DNA from: Zoogloeaceae bacterium | GTDB taxonomy: Bacteria > Pseudomonadota > Gammaproteobacteria > Burkholderiales > Rhodocyclaceae | NCBI GenBank assembly: GCA_024235595.1 | Contig: JACKMC010000001.1 | Location: 62,001 to 126,000 of the forward strand | DNA: 64,000 nucleotides | Reading direction: 5' to 3' | Shown: piece by piece, positions 8,594-17,778 of the stretch | Layout of the letters: every line of letters starts with the position of its first letter | Numbering within the stretch: the stretch's first letter is position 1 | The notes under the pieces: model-generated | Told to the model about the DNA's origin: nothing | The model's input: only the letters and a program-made list of their open reading frames with translations | Databases searched by the model: none | Made by a program: the position numbers and the translations under genes

Positions 8594-10027
8594 ATGCGCG
8601 ACTACCTCAAGTTCTACATCGACGGCCGCTGGGTCGAGCCGATCACTCCCTCGACACTGGAGGTCATCAACCCCGCCACCGAGGCCGTGGCGGGCCACAT
8701 CTCGATGGGTTCGGCGGCAGACGTCGATGCCGCGGTGCAGGCGGCGCGACGCGCCTTCGAGAGCTATTCGCAGAGCTCGGTCGACGAGCGCGCGGCGCTG
8801 CTCGAGCGCATCATCGCCGAATACAGGATCCGCCACGACGACATCGCGGCGGCGATCACCGAAGAGATGGGCGCCCCGACGGCGCTCGCCCGCAAGGCCC
8901 AGGCGGCGATGGGCATCGGCCACCTGCAAACGGCGCTGACGGTGCTCAAGGACTACGCCTTCAGCGAACTGCGCGGCACCACGCTGATCCGCAAGGAGCC
9001 GATCGGCGTATGCGGCCTCATCACGCCGTGGAACTGGCCGGTCAACCAGATCGCCTGCAAGGTCGCACCGGCGCTCGCGACCGGTTGCACGATGGTACTC
9101 AAGCCCTCGGAGATCGCCCCCTTCTCGGCGCAGATCTGGACCGAGATCCTCGACGCCGCGGGCGTGCCGGCCGGGGTCTTCAACCTGGTCAACGGCGACG
9201 GTCCCACCGTGGGCGCCGCCATTGCCAGCCACCCGCAAGTGGACCTGGTGTCGTTTACCGGCAGCACCCGCGCCGGCATCGAGGTGGCGCGCAACGCGGC
9301 GCCGACCGTCAAGCGGGTGCACCAGGAGCTGGGTGGCAAGTCGCCCAACATCATCCTGCCTGACGCCGATCTGCCCAAGGCCGTCACCGCCGGGGTGCGC
9401 TCGGTGATGAACAACTCCGGCCAGAGCTGCAACGCGCCGACCCGCATGCTGGTGCCCAGGGAGCGCATGCAAGAGGCGCTGGCGATCGCGCGCGAGGTGG
9501 CCGAATCGATCACCGTGGGCGACCCGACGAGCGGCGCCGGCATGGGTCCTGTGGTCTCCGCCGCGCAATGGAAAAAAATCGAGGCGCTGATCGAAAAGGG
9601 GATCGAGGAAGGCGCCACCCTGGTTGCCGGCGGACCGGGCAAGCCCGAGGGGCTGGACACCGGCTACTACGTGAAACCCACCGTGCTCGGCGATGTGAAC
9701 AACGCCATGACCGTCGCGCGCGAGGAGATCTTCGGCCCGGTGCTGTGCATCCTCGGCTACGACACCGTCGAAGAGGCCATCGCCATCGCCAACGACACGC
9801 CCTACGGCCTGGCCGCCTATGTTTCGGGCGGCGAACCCGAGGCCACCCGCCGCGTGGCGTCGAGACTGCGCGCCGGGCAGGTCAACATCAACCGCGCCGC
9901 GCCCGACCTGATGGCGCCGTTCGGCGGCTTCAAGCAGTCCGGCAACGGGCGTGAATGGGGCGAGCAGGCCTTCGGCGAATTCCTCGAGGTCAAGGCGATG
10001 CTCGGCTACGGCGCCACCGCGGACTGA
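8594..10027 (+). CDS. NAD(P)-dependent aldehyde dehydrogenase
   Basis: A 477-residue ALDH-superfamily enzyme oxidising an aldehyde to its acid. Visible motifs are the cofactor-binding PWNWP and KPSEIAP, the general base Glu245 in QELGGKSP, and the nucleophile Cys279 in NSGQSCNAPTR, plus the C-terminal EIFGPV and PFGGFKQSGNGRE. The start ATG at 8594 begins MRDYLKFYIDGRWVEP, the normal beginning of the class. The substrate is not predictable. It stands alone on the plus strand. Confidence 0.93.
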   Translation: MRDYLKFYIDGRWVEPITPSTLEVINPATEAVAGHISMGSAADVDAAVQAARRAFESYSQSSVDERAALLERIIAEYRIRHDDIAAAITEEMGAPTALARKAQAAMGIGHLQTALTVLKDYAFSELRGTTLIRKEPIGVCGLITPWNWPVNQIACKVAPALATGCTMVLKPSEIAPFSAQIWTEILDAAGVPAGVFNLVNGDGPTVGAAIASHPQVDLVSFTGSTRAGIEVARNAAPTVKRVHQELGGKSPNIILPDADLPKAVTAGVRSVMNNSGQSCNAPTRMLVPRERMQEALAIAREVAESITVGDPTSGAGMGPVVSAAQWKKIEALIEKGIEEGATLVAGGPGKPEGLDTGYYVKPTVLGDVNNAMTVAREEIFGPVLCILGYDTVEEAIAIANDTPYGLAAYVSGGEPEATRRVASRLRAGQVNINRAAPDLMAPFGGFKQSGNGREWGEQAFGEFLEVKAMLGYGATAD

Positions 10028-10056
10028 TCGGGCGTCGCCGCGCGGCACCGGCCGGC

Positions 10057-10701
10057 TCAGAAGGGCGGCGGACTCTCGAAGCTCAGCGCCACGCGGCGGT
10101 GCGGATGGATGAAGGCGATCCGCATCGCGTGCAGGTGCATCCGCCCATGGCGCGCCGCACTGTGCGCTGGCGCGTAGAGCGGATCGCCGATGATCGGATG
10201 GCCGATGCTCATGAGGTGCACCCGCAGCTGATGGGTGCGACCGGTAACCGGCTTGAGTTCCAGCCGTGTCACGGCCGCCTCGCCGTCGCCCTCGCGCGCC
10301 AGCACCCGGAAGCGGCTCAGTGCCGCCTGGCCATGCTCGAGATCCACCATCTGGCGCGGGTTGCGGTGCGGCTCGGGTCCCAGCGGCAGCGCGATCTCGC
10401 CTGCGTCGGCCGTCACATGCCCATGCACCAGCGCCACATACTGCTTGCCCACCACGCGCTCGCGAAAGCCACGGTTCATGCGCCGCAACATCTCGGCGCC
10501 GCGCGCAAACAGCACCAGCCCGGAGGTCGCCGCATCGAGCCGATGCACGATCAGCGCGTCGGCATGGCGCAGCCGGATCCGCGCCGCGAGGCAGTCCTTG
10601 CGGCCCTCGCCGCCGGCGGGGATTGAGCGCAGGCCGGCGGGCTTGTCGGCGACCACGAGGTATTCATCGGCAAAGACGATGCTTGGGGCGAGTGCGGGCA
10701 T
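10057..10701 (-). CDS. rluA: RluA-family RNA pseudouridine synthase
   Basis: A 214-residue enzyme isomerising uridine to pseudouridine in rRNA or tRNA. The catalytic aspartate is Asp56 in the motif VHRLDAATSGL. The family blocks KQYVALVHGH, VTGRTHQLRVHLMSIGHPIIGDPLY and HLHAMRIAF follow. There is no N-terminal S4 domain, and the short length matches E. coli RluA (23S U746 and tRNA U32) rather than RluC/RluD; the exact target is inferred. The start is ATG 10701. It converges with the aldehyde dehydrogenase, with 29 bases between. Confidence 0.88.
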   Translation of the reverse strand: MPALAPSIVFADEYLVVADKPAGLRSIPAGGEGRKDCLAARIRLRHADALIVHRLDAATSGLVLFARGAEMLRRMNRGFRERVVGKQYVALVHGHVTADAGEIALPLGPEPHRNPRQMVDLEHGQAALSRFRVLAREGDGEAAVTRLELKPVTGRTHQLRVHLMSIGHPIIGDPLYAPAHSAARHGRMHLHAMRIAFIHPHRRVALSFESPPPF

Positions 10702-10861
10702 GCGGTGGATTGTGGCCGCAAACCGCAGCCAGGGGCCAGCCGCTCTTGCCGACCGCGCCGGCCATGCGATGCCCTGCCCGGACGCGGCGCGGGGACCCAA
10801 TGGGCAGGGCCGCACGGCGCTGCGGCCTTGCCCGGTCACCGGTCGCCTGGGCGGCGACGCA

Positions 10862-11853
10862 CTACCCCTCGATCGCGACGACCACCTTGCCAAGCGCTTG
10901 TCCACTGCCCAGGCGCTGGTATGCCTTGCCGACCTCTTCGAGGCCGAACCGCGTTTCGTCGAGCAGCGGCTTGAGGGCACCCGCATCCACGAGCTCGGCC
11001 AGCTTCGCGAGGATGGCGCCGTGAGCTTCGCGCTTGTGGTCGTAGAGCATCGGAATCAGCATGAAGACGACGTGCAGCGACAAGCCCTTGAAGTGGGCCG
11101 GCGTCAGGTCCAGTTCGAGCAGGGAAACCGTCGTCGCGACGTTCGCGTTCAATGCGGCCGCTTCGAATGAATTGCCGAGATTGGCCCCGCCGAGGTGTCG
11201 AAGACCACGTCGAAGCCCGCACCGGCGGTATGCCGGGCGACGTAGTCGGCAACTTTCTCGGTCCTGTAGTCGATCGCGGTGGCGCCATAGCCGTGGATGA
11301 TTTCCGCCTGCTGGCGACCGCCGCAGGTGGCATGGACATCCGCACCAAGGTGTCTGGCCAACTGCACCGCAACGTGCCCCACACCGCCGGTGCCGCCATG
11401 AACGAGCACCTTCTGCCCGGCTTTGGCGCCGGCGCGCTGCAGGCCTTCGAAGGCGGTAATGCCCACCAGCGGCAGCGCTGCGGCCTCGCGCATCGAGATG
11501 GTCCTTGGCTTGTGGGCAATCAGCCGGGCATCGGCCAGCATGAACTGCGCCAGCGCGCCCTGCAGGTCGGCGAGGCCGCCGGCGCAGCCGTACACTTCGT
11601 CGCCCGGCGCAAAGCCGGTCACGCCCTCGCCCACAGCCTCCACGGTGCCGGCGAAGTCCATGCCCAGCACGGCGGGCAAGTCGGGCGAAAGGGGAAGCGC
11701 CTTGCCCATCTGGCGAATCATGGTATCGACCGTATTGACACTGCTGGCGGCGACACGCACCAGCACATGGCCGGCCTTGGCTTCGGGCCGCGGCAGCTCG
11801 CGCAAACGGAATTCGGCATCGTTGCCGTATTCGTCGAGGATCATTGCTTTCAT
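10862..11853 (-). pseudogene. Zinc-type alcohol dehydrogenase / quinone oxidoreductase, frameshifted
   Basis: A medium-chain dehydrogenase/reductase (quinone oxidoreductase branch) that would be about 330 residues if intact. The N-terminal part (MKAMILDEYGND..., GMDFAGTVEAVG, VLVHGGTGGVGHVAVQLA) is read from ATG 11853 (AGGAG upstream) into FDVVFDT. The rest (NLGNSFEAAALNANVATT ... ALGKVVVAIEG) continues in another frame to 10862. Restoring one base at about 11178-11183 (ACC-GTC-GGC-GGG instead of ACCTCGGCGGG) gives FDTVGGANLG, exactly the family sequence. The loss is therefore recent, or it is a sequencing error: both halves are otherwise undamaged. Confidence 0.85.
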
Positions 11854-12159
11854 CGTGCTCTCCTGGGGGATGGGGTCGTTGTACCTAGTGCTTCGACAAG
11901 TCCGCTCATGAGCCCGCCGTGCCTCGCCCATGAAATCTCGTCTGCTTGAGGAAGCGACGATATACCCCCATGAATATTTGATAAACGCGGCTGGCTAGAC
12001 TTCAGAATTCGCCAAATCCATATAATCCTGGGAACCGCAGGCGATCCGGCCTGACTCCACGTCGCGAAAAGCGCCGATGAGCCGGCTGTCGAGCCCCGCT
12101 CGAGCTGTTATCCTCCCGCCCGAAGCCGCCCCCTCGACCTACAGCCTGAAAGTGCCGCC
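11854..12159. promoter_or_regulatory. Intergenic promoter region with a perfect -10 box
   Basis: This 306-base divergent spacer is AT-richer than its surroundings. A perfect TATAAT lies at 12021-12026 on the plus strand, but no good -35 is seen 16-18 bases upstream, so a carbonic-anhydrase promoter here is only suggested. Confidence 0.35.
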
Positions 12160-12795
12160 ATGGACAAAATCATCGAAGGTTTCCTGAAGTTCCAGAAGGA
12201 CGTGTTTCCGCAGCGATCCGCCCTCTTCAAGAGCCTCGCCGAGCAACAGAACCCGCAGGTGCTGTTCGTGACCTGCTCGGACAGCCGGGTGGTGCCCGAG
12301 CTGCTCACCCAGCAGGACCCGGGCGACCTGTTCGTGATCCGCAACGCGGGCAACATCGTGCCCTCCTACGGCCCCGAACCGGGCGGCGTGTCGGCGACCG
12401 TCGAATACGCGGTTTCGGTGCTGAAGGTGACCGATGTGGTGATCTGCGGCCACTCCAACTGCGGCGCGATGGCGGCGATCTCGAGCTGCCAGTGTCTCGA
12501 TCACCTGCCCGCCGTGGCGCACTGGCTGCGCTACGCCGACGTGGCCAGGGCCATCGTCGAGGCGCGCGAGTACCCGACGCAGCGCGAGCGCGCCGACGAC
12601 CTGATCCGCGAGAACGTGGTCGCGCAACTGGCGAACATCCGCACCCACCCCGCGGTCGCGCTGGCACTCGCGCAGCGCCGCCTCAATCTGCATGGCTGGG
12701 TCTACGACATCGAGAACGGCATGATCATGGCGCTCGACGGCAAGAGCTCGCGCTTCGTGCCGCTGGGCGACAACCCCCACGTAAACGCGACCTGA
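12160..12795 (+). CDS. can: Beta-class carbonic anhydrase
   Basis: A 211-residue zinc enzyme interconverting CO2 and bicarbonate in the cytoplasm. The zinc ligands are visible as Cys39 (CSDSR), His98 and Cys101 (HSNCGAM), with the catalytic Asp41-Arg43 dyad. Conserved RNAGNIVP and GGVSATVEYAV complete the site. Length and motifs fit the Can/CynT group. No cyn genes are adjacent, so the housekeeping Can name is preferred. The start is the ATG at 12160. Confidence 0.93.
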   Translation: MDKIIEGFLKFQKDVFPQRSALFKSLAEQQNPQVLFVTCSDSRVVPELLTQQDPGDLFVIRNAGNIVPSYGPEPGGVSATVEYAVSVLKVTDVVICGHSNCGAMAAISSCQCLDHLPAVAHWLRYADVARAIVEAREYPTQRERADDLIRENVVAQLANIRTHPAVALALAQRRLNLHGWVYDIENGMIMALDGKSSRFVPLGDNPHVNAT

Positions 12796-12900
12796 ATCGC
12801 ATGCCCGCGCCGGCTGCCGCACGGTCGCAGAGCGCGACGCGGCGCGGCGCAGATACAACACGGCCGGCTCCGCGCCCGCGGCGTTACCAGCAAAAAGCAC

Positions 12901-12920
12901 GAAATTTTCCGAAAAATTTC
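12901..12920. promoter_or_regulatory. AT-rich inverted repeat upstream of aspartate kinase
   Basis: GAAATTTT and AAAATTTC form a perfect 8-bp inverted repeat with a 4-base gap, 50 bases before the aspartate kinase start and 106 after the carbonic anhydrase stop. It could be a regulator site or part of a terminator; the sequence does not decide. Confidence 0.4.
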
Positions 12921-12969
12921 TTAGACTAGCGGGCTCGGTTCGATCTCCTCTTCCCTGGGGATCCACAAA

Positions 12970-14391
12970 ATGCAAAGTTCGGGGGCACCCATGATCTCGG
13001 TAGAAAAAATCGGTGGTACGTCGATGTCGGCCTTTGGCGATGTACTGCGGCACATCATGCTGTACGACAAGGCACGCATCTATGGCCGCGTGTACGTCGT
13101 CTCGGCCTACTCCGGGGTGACCAACCAGCTTCTCGAACACAAGAAGACCGGCGAGCCGGGCATCTATGCATTGTTTGCGGGCCGCAAGGACTACCACGGC
13201 GCGCTCAACGCGCTCGGTGACAGCCTCAAGAAGCTCAATGCCGGCTTTGCCGGGCTGGGCTTGCCGCTCGAGGTGGCCGACGCCTTCGTCGACACCCGCA
13301 TCGGCGAAGCCAGGAACTACCTCGACGCCATGCACCATGTGCTGTCGAGCGGTTACCTGAGCCGCGAGAACGTGCTGCTCGCGGCGCGCGAGGTGCTGGC
13401 CTCGATCGGTGAATCGCACAGCGCCTTCAACGCCGTCGAGATGCTCAAGGCCAGTGGCGTCAAGGCCATCCTGCTCGACCTCGCCGGCTTCCACGACAAC
13501 GAGACGTGGACCATCGACGAACGCATCCACAACAGCTTCAAGGGTCTCGACCTCGCCAACAACGTGGTGGTGGCCACCGGCTACACCAAGGGCATCGAGG
13601 GCATCATGCGCGAGTTCGATCGCGGCTACTCGGAGGTGACCTTCAGCAAGATCGCGGTCGAGGTGCGGCCGGCCGAAGCTGTGATCCACAAGGAATTCCA
13701 CCTCTCCTCCGCCGATCCCAACATCGTCGGCCTGGAGAACGCGGTGATCGTCGGTGCCACCAACTACGATGTGGCCGACCAGCTCGCCGACGTCGGCATG
13801 GAGGCCATCCATCCCAAGGCCGCCAAGCCGATGGAGCGCGCCGGCATTCCGATCCGCCTCAAGAACACCTTCGACCCCGAACACCCCGGCACCCTGATCA
13901 CCAAGGACTACGTCGGCGAACGTGCCCGCGTGGAGATCGTCACCGGCAGCGAAAAGGTCACCCTGGTCGAGATCCACGACCCGAGCATGGTCGGCTCGGT
14001 GGGCTTCGACCTCGGCATCATGGAGATCTTCCGCCGTCACGATGTGTCGTACATCCTCAAGGCTACCAACGCCAACTCGATCGCCCATCTGCTGTGGGAC
14101 AACTCGGTCACCGCCGAGCTGATCGGCGAGCTCGAGGAGAACTACCAGGTGGTGACCATCAAGCCCAGCGCGGTGGTGTGCACCATCGGCTCGAACATCA
14201 GCATCCCGGGCGTTCTCGCGCGCGCCGCGCAGACACTGGCCAATGCCGAGGTGAACGTGAACTGCGTGTCGCAGACCCTGCGCCAGGTGAACATGCAGTT
14301 CATCGTCGACCGCGAGGACTACAAGAAGTCGATCATCGCCCTCAACCAGTCGCTGTGCGTCAATTCCGGCACCCCCGTGCCGGTGGCCTGA
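12970..14391 (+). CDS. ask: Aspartate kinase, ectoine-type (Ask_Ect-like)
   Basis: A 473-residue aspartokinase phosphorylating aspartate, the first step to lysine, threonine, methionine or ectoine. The N-terminal VEKIGGTSMSAF is the nucleotide-binding motif in the form typical of the ectoine-associated Ask_Ect branch, unlike the usual V.KFGGTS. The kinase domain is followed by two ACT domains (from about residue 320: VEIVTGSEKVTLVEIHDPSM, then VCTIGSNISIPGVLARAAQTL). ATG 12970 is used; an in-frame ATG at 12991 after GGGGG is equally possible. No ectABC genes lie within the window. Confidence 0.88.
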   Translation: MQSSGAPMISVEKIGGTSMSAFGDVLRHIMLYDKARIYGRVYVVSAYSGVTNQLLEHKKTGEPGIYALFAGRKDYHGALNALGDSLKKLNAGFAGLGLPLEVADAFVDTRIGEARNYLDAMHHVLSSGYLSRENVLLAAREVLASIGESHSAFNAVEMLKASGVKAILLDLAGFHDNETWTIDERIHNSFKGLDLANNVVVATGYTKGIEGIMREFDRGYSEVTFSKIAVEVRPAEAVIHKEFHLSSADPNIVGLENAVIVGATNYDVADQLADVGMEAIHPKAAKPMERAGIPIRLKNTFDPEHPGTLITKDYVGERARVEIVTGSEKVTLVEIHDPSMVGSVGFDLGIMEIFRRHDVSYILKATNANSIAHLLWDNSVTAELIGELEENYQVVTIKPSAVVCTIGSNISIPGVLARAAQTLANAEVNVNCVSQTLRQVNMQFIVDREDYKKSIIALNQSLCVNSGTPVPVA

Positions 14392-14393
14392 TC

Positions 14394-14436
14394 GCTCCAT
14401 TCCCGGCCGTGCCTCCTGCACGGCCGGGAATGGAGC
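14394..14436 (+). terminator. Long perfect hairpin after aspartate kinase
   Basis: A 19-bp perfect stem (14394-14412 with 14418-14436) and a 5-base loop begin 2 bases after the stop codon. No T-tract follows, but such a stable stem would stop or protect transcripts. It also faces the convergent MFS gene, whose stop is 14 bases beyond, so it may serve both strands. Confidence 0.6.
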
Positions 14437-14449
14437 GCGGTGCCTGGAC

Positions 14450-15904
14450 TCACCTGACTGCGTGACTGCGATCACGCACGGTGAGGCGCCGGGCGCCTGC
14501 CGCAATGGCAATGGCTGCAAGGACCAGCGCCGCGGCGACGGCGAAGCTCGTGCGCATTCCGCCGGCAACCGCTGCGGCATGCGCCGCCGCGATATCCGGG
14601 CTTGCGGATGCCGCTGCAAACACCGCACCCATCACCGATGCACCGGTGATCAAGCCTAGATTTCGCGACAGGTTGAGCATGCCCGACACGACGCCGCGCT
14701 GCCCGGGGCCGACTTCCCGCATCACGGAGGTATTGTTGGCCGTCTGGAACAGCGCATAACTCGCGGTCATGAACAGCAGCGGCGCGAGGTAGCCGGGAAC
14801 GCCGAATGCAGCGGGCAGCGTCGCCAGCGCGAGCGCGCCGGCCAGCATCCCGACCAGCCCCAGGCAGGCGACGCTGTGCGCACCGAAGCGGTCGGCGATG
14901 CGCCCTGCCGGAGCAGCGCTCAAGGCCGCCACCAGCGGGCCGGCCGACATCACCACCCCGAGCTGTGCCGCATCGAGCCCGAGCCCGCGGGCGAGGTAGA
15001 ACGGCCCGACAACCAGCGTCGTCATCATCACCGTCGATACCAGTGCGCTCTGCGCGAGGCTCGAGCCGAACTGCGGGTCGCGCAACAGATCCAGGCGGAT
15101 CAGGGGCGATCGGGCCTTCGCCTCGGCACGGACGAAGAGGCCGATGCCGCATGCGAAAAGCACCAGCAGCACCATGTTGAGCCGGTCGACACGACCTTGC
15201 CCGAGGGTCATCGCCAGCGCGTAGGCCGCAAGGCTGGCCGCCAGCAGCAGGGTCCCGGCGACATCGAAGCCGGCATCAGCCTTTGCCGGGTGATTCCGAT
15301 CCTCGGGCAGCTGGCGATAGGCGAGCCACCAGGCGAGCAGCCCGAGCGGCAGGTTGATCAGGAAGATGCTTCGCCAGCCCGCCCCCGCAATGAGCAGACC
15401 GCCCAGCGAAGGCCCGAGCGCGGTGCCGATCGCCGACATCGTGCCGAGCAGCCCGATCGCCCTGCCGGTCCTCGCCTGGGACACCGTTTCACCGACCATC
15501 GCCATGCTGAGGGCCATCATGAGGGCGGCGCCCAGGCCCTGCAGCCCGCGCGCGAGGATCAGCTGCCAGAGCGCCGGCGCCACGGCGCACAGCAGCGAGG
15601 CCCCGGTGAACAGGGCGATGCCGAGCAGCAAGCTCCGTCTGCGACCGAAGATGTCGCCGAGGCGGCCGGCGCTCACGACCAGACTCGTGATGACCAGGAG
15701 GTAGGCGAGAACGATCCACTGCACCGACTGGAATGACGTCTCGAATGCCACCACCAGTTCCGGCAGGGCAACGTTGACGATGCTGGTGCCAAGCGATGAC
15801 AACAGCACCGGGAGGGCGAGGCTGGCCAGCCCCCAAGACTCCAAGGGCATCTCGGCAACGATGGCCGGGGCAGGTTCCAGAATAGGGGCTCGGGGCTTCA
15901 TCAT
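14450..15904 (-). CDS. MFS drug/proton antiporter, EmrB/QacA (DHA2) type
   Basis: A 484-residue inner-membrane transporter with about 14 hydrophobic helices. Motifs are the N-terminal LGTSIVNVALPEL (motif D1-like), GRLGDIFGRRRSLLLG (motif A) and GPSLGGLLIAGAGWRSIFLINLPLG (motif C), all typical of the DHA2 14-helix drug-efflux family. The start is ATG 15904 or 15901, just after AGGAG. It is divergent from a LysR-type regulator, which probably controls it. The substrate is unknown. Confidence 0.9.
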   Translation of the reverse strand: MMKPRAPILEPAPAIVAEMPLESWGLASLALPVLLSSLGTSIVNVALPELVVAFETSFQSVQWIVLAYLLVITSLVVSAGRLGDIFGRRRSLLLGIALFTGASLLCAVAPALWQLILARGLQGLGAALMMALSMAMVGETVSQARTGRAIGLLGTMSAIGTALGPSLGGLLIAGAGWRSIFLINLPLGLLAWWLAYRQLPEDRNHPAKADAGFDVAGTLLLAASLAAYALAMTLGQGRVDRLNMVLLVLFACGIGLFVRAEAKARSPLIRLDLLRDPQFGSSLAQSALVSTVMMTTLVVGPFYLARGLGLDAAQLGVVMSAGPLVAALSAAPAGRIADRFGAHSVACLGLVGMLAGALALATLPAAFGVPGYLAPLLFMTASYALFQTANNTSVMREVGPGQRGVVSGMLNLSRNLGLITGASVMGAVFAAASASPDIAAAHAAAVAGGMRTSFAVAAALVLAAIAIAAGARRLTVRDRSHAVR

Positions 15905-16044
15905 CCACTCCTGTTCGTTAAGGTCTCCCGAAGCGGGAATGACTGCAGGGTAGTCGCGCGGGTGACATGGCGGAAGACGCAGCATCTGCACTTTGTCATT
16001 GCGTCCGACGCCTTGTCTGCGGCCAGCCCTGCTATCCTTCGACG

Positions 16045-16941
16045 ATGTCTAGACCCGACCTGAACATGCTGGTAACGCTGGACGCGCTCCTTGCAGAGGG
16101 CAGCGTTGCAGGTGCCGCAAGGCGCCTGCGGCTGAGCCCGTCGGCGACGAGCCGGGCGCTGGCGCGCCTGCGTGAAAGTACCGGCGATCCGTTGCTGGTC
16201 CGGGCGGGGCGCGGGCTGGTCCCCACGCCGCGTGCGATCGAACTGCGCGAGCGGGTCGGCCAGCTCGTGCGCGACGGCGAAGCGGCGCTGCGTCCCGCCG
16301 AAATGCTCGATCCCGGACAACTGGCCAGGACCTTCACGCTGCGCACCCGCGAGGGCTTCGTCGAGAACTTCGGTGCGGCCCTGCTCGCCCGCATCGGCGA
16401 CCAAGCGCCGCGCGTGCGGATGCACTTCGTGCAGAAGGCCGACCGGGACAGCACCGCGCTGCGCGACGGGAGCGTCGATCTCGAGACTGGCGTGGTGGGC
16501 AGGATGGCCGCGCCCGAGCTACGGGTGCAGGCCCTGTTTCGTGACCGCTTCATCGTCGCGCTGCGCGAGGGCCACCCGCTGGGCGACACCGGGCTCACGC
16601 CGGCGCGCTATGCAGCCGGCCGACATGTAGGCATCTCGCGCCGCGGCGGGGCCGCAGGACCGATCGACGAAGGCATGACCGCGCTCGGCCTGCAACGCGA
16701 TATCGTCGCCACTGTGGACGGCTTTTCCGCCGCGCTGGCGCTGGCGCGCGCCTCCGATCTCATCGCCACCGTGCCGGAACGACATACCGGCAGCCTGCGC
16801 GCCGGCATGCGCGAGCTTGCGCTTCCGTTCCCGGTGCCCGGGTTCACGATTTCACTGCTTTGGCACCCGCGATTCGAGGCCGACCCCGGGCATCGCTGGC
16901 TGCGTGGCCTGGTGAGGGATGTCTGCGCCGCGCTGCGCTGA
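16045..16941 (+). CDS. LysR-family transcriptional regulator
   Basis: A 298-residue regulator. The N-terminal winged helix-turn-helix (about residues 4-62) shows LNMLVTLDALLAEGSVAGAA and LSPSATSRALARLRE, and a periplasmic-binding-protein-like effector domain follows. It is divergent from the MFS transporter with 140 bases between starts, the standard layout for a LysR regulator controlling its neighbour in response to a transported compound. The start is ATG 16045. Confidence 0.9.
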   Translation: MSRPDLNMLVTLDALLAEGSVAGAARRLRLSPSATSRALARLRESTGDPLLVRAGRGLVPTPRAIELRERVGQLVRDGEAALRPAEMLDPGQLARTFTLRTREGFVENFGAALLARIGDQAPRVRMHFVQKADRDSTALRDGSVDLETGVVGRMAAPELRVQALFRDRFIVALREGHPLGDTGLTPARYAAGRHVGISRRGGAAGPIDEGMTALGLQRDIVATVDGFSAALALARASDLIATVPERHTGSLRAGMRELALPFPVPGFTISLLWHPRFEADPGHRWLRGLVRDVCAALR

Positions 16942-16985
16942 GCGGCTCGGAAACGACCCCTTGCGTGCCTCGCGGCCGGGCGGCC

Positions 16986-17516
16986 TCACAGCTTGCGGAA
17001 CACCCGCACCGTACCCGGATCGTCCGCCAGCCGCTGCTGCGAAAAGCCCAGTTGGCGGGCAAACTTGAGCATCTTGTGGTTGCTCGCCAGCACCAGGCCT
17101 TCCATGCTCTCGAGGCCACGCGCATGGGCCACGTCCATGATGGTGAACATCAGCATCCCGGCAAGGCCGCTGCTCTGCCAATCGTCATCCACCATGATCG
17201 CGAATTCACAGCTCTTGCCGCCCGGATCGACCACGTAGCGGGCCGAACCGACCTGGTGCTGTCGCCCGTCGCCTGTTTGTTCCGTCGCCACCAAGGCCAG
17301 GTGCTTCTCGTAATCCACGTCGGTGAGGTACTTGAGCTTGCCGGCCGGCAGTTCGTTCATGGTCACCATGAAGCGGGTATAGCGTGAGTCGGGCGACAGA
17401 TGGCGGACGAAGTCCTGTTCCATCTCGGCGTCGCTGGCGCGCACCGGCCGGATGTGCACCCGGCGGCCGTCGAACAGGGTGCGGGTGCGCTCCAGTTCAA
17501 CCGGGTAGTCGGCCAT
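16986..17516 (-). CDS. GNAT acetyltransferase, Pat/YfiQ C-terminal-domain-like
   Basis: A 176-residue GNAT-fold acetyltransferase. The N-terminal GRRVHIRPVRASDAEMEQDFVRHLSPDSRYTRFM resembles the catalytic domain of the protein lysine acetyltransferase Pat/YfiQ. The acetyl-CoA loop QSSGLAGML (about residues 113-121) follows the central strands. Its start at 17516 is one base from the stop of the ACP gene, so the two are coupled. Its place in an operon with an acyl-CoA synthetase suggests it acetylates that enzyme or its product. That is inference. Confidence 0.8.
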   Translation of the reverse strand: MADYPVELERTRTLFDGRRVHIRPVRASDAEMEQDFVRHLSPDSRYTRFMVTMNELPAGKLKYLTDVDYEKHLALVATEQTGDGRQHQVGSARYVVDPGGKSCEFAIMVDDDWQSSGLAGMLMFTIMDVAHARGLESMEGLVLASNHKMLKFARQLGFSQQRLADDPGTVRVFRKL

Positions 17517-17517
17517 C

Positions 17518-17778
17518 TCAAGCTCCCTTGGCGGCTGCGCGGCGCTCGGCCACATAGTCGACCATGTCGTCGATGGTCTGCAGGCGACCATAGTCGGCCT
17601 CATCCACCTTGATGGCGAAAACCTCGGTGAGCCCCGCCAGCACGTTGAGCGAGTCCATCGAATCGAGGTCGATCTGGCGCCGGATCGGCACATCACCGGC
17701 AAGCGAGGCGACGTTCGCCTCGGGCGCGATGCGCGCCAGCAGCTTCAGGACGGCTGCCCGGATCTCATTGCGGTTCAT
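17518..17778 (-). CDS. Acyl carrier protein
   Basis: An 86-residue carrier protein. The LDSMDSLN motif carries the serine (Ser40) that would receive 4'-phosphopantetheine. It is not the fatty-acid-synthesis AcpP (LGADSLDTV form), nor is it next to fab genes. The start ATG 17778 lies inside the end of the synthetase gene (14-base overlap). The likely role is to accept an acyl group activated by the neighbouring synthetase. Confidence 0.88.
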   Translation of the reverse strand: MNRNEIRAAVLKLLARIAPEANVASLAGDVPIRRQIDLDSMDSLNVLAGLTEVFAIKVDEADYGRLQTIDDMVDYVAERRAAAKGA

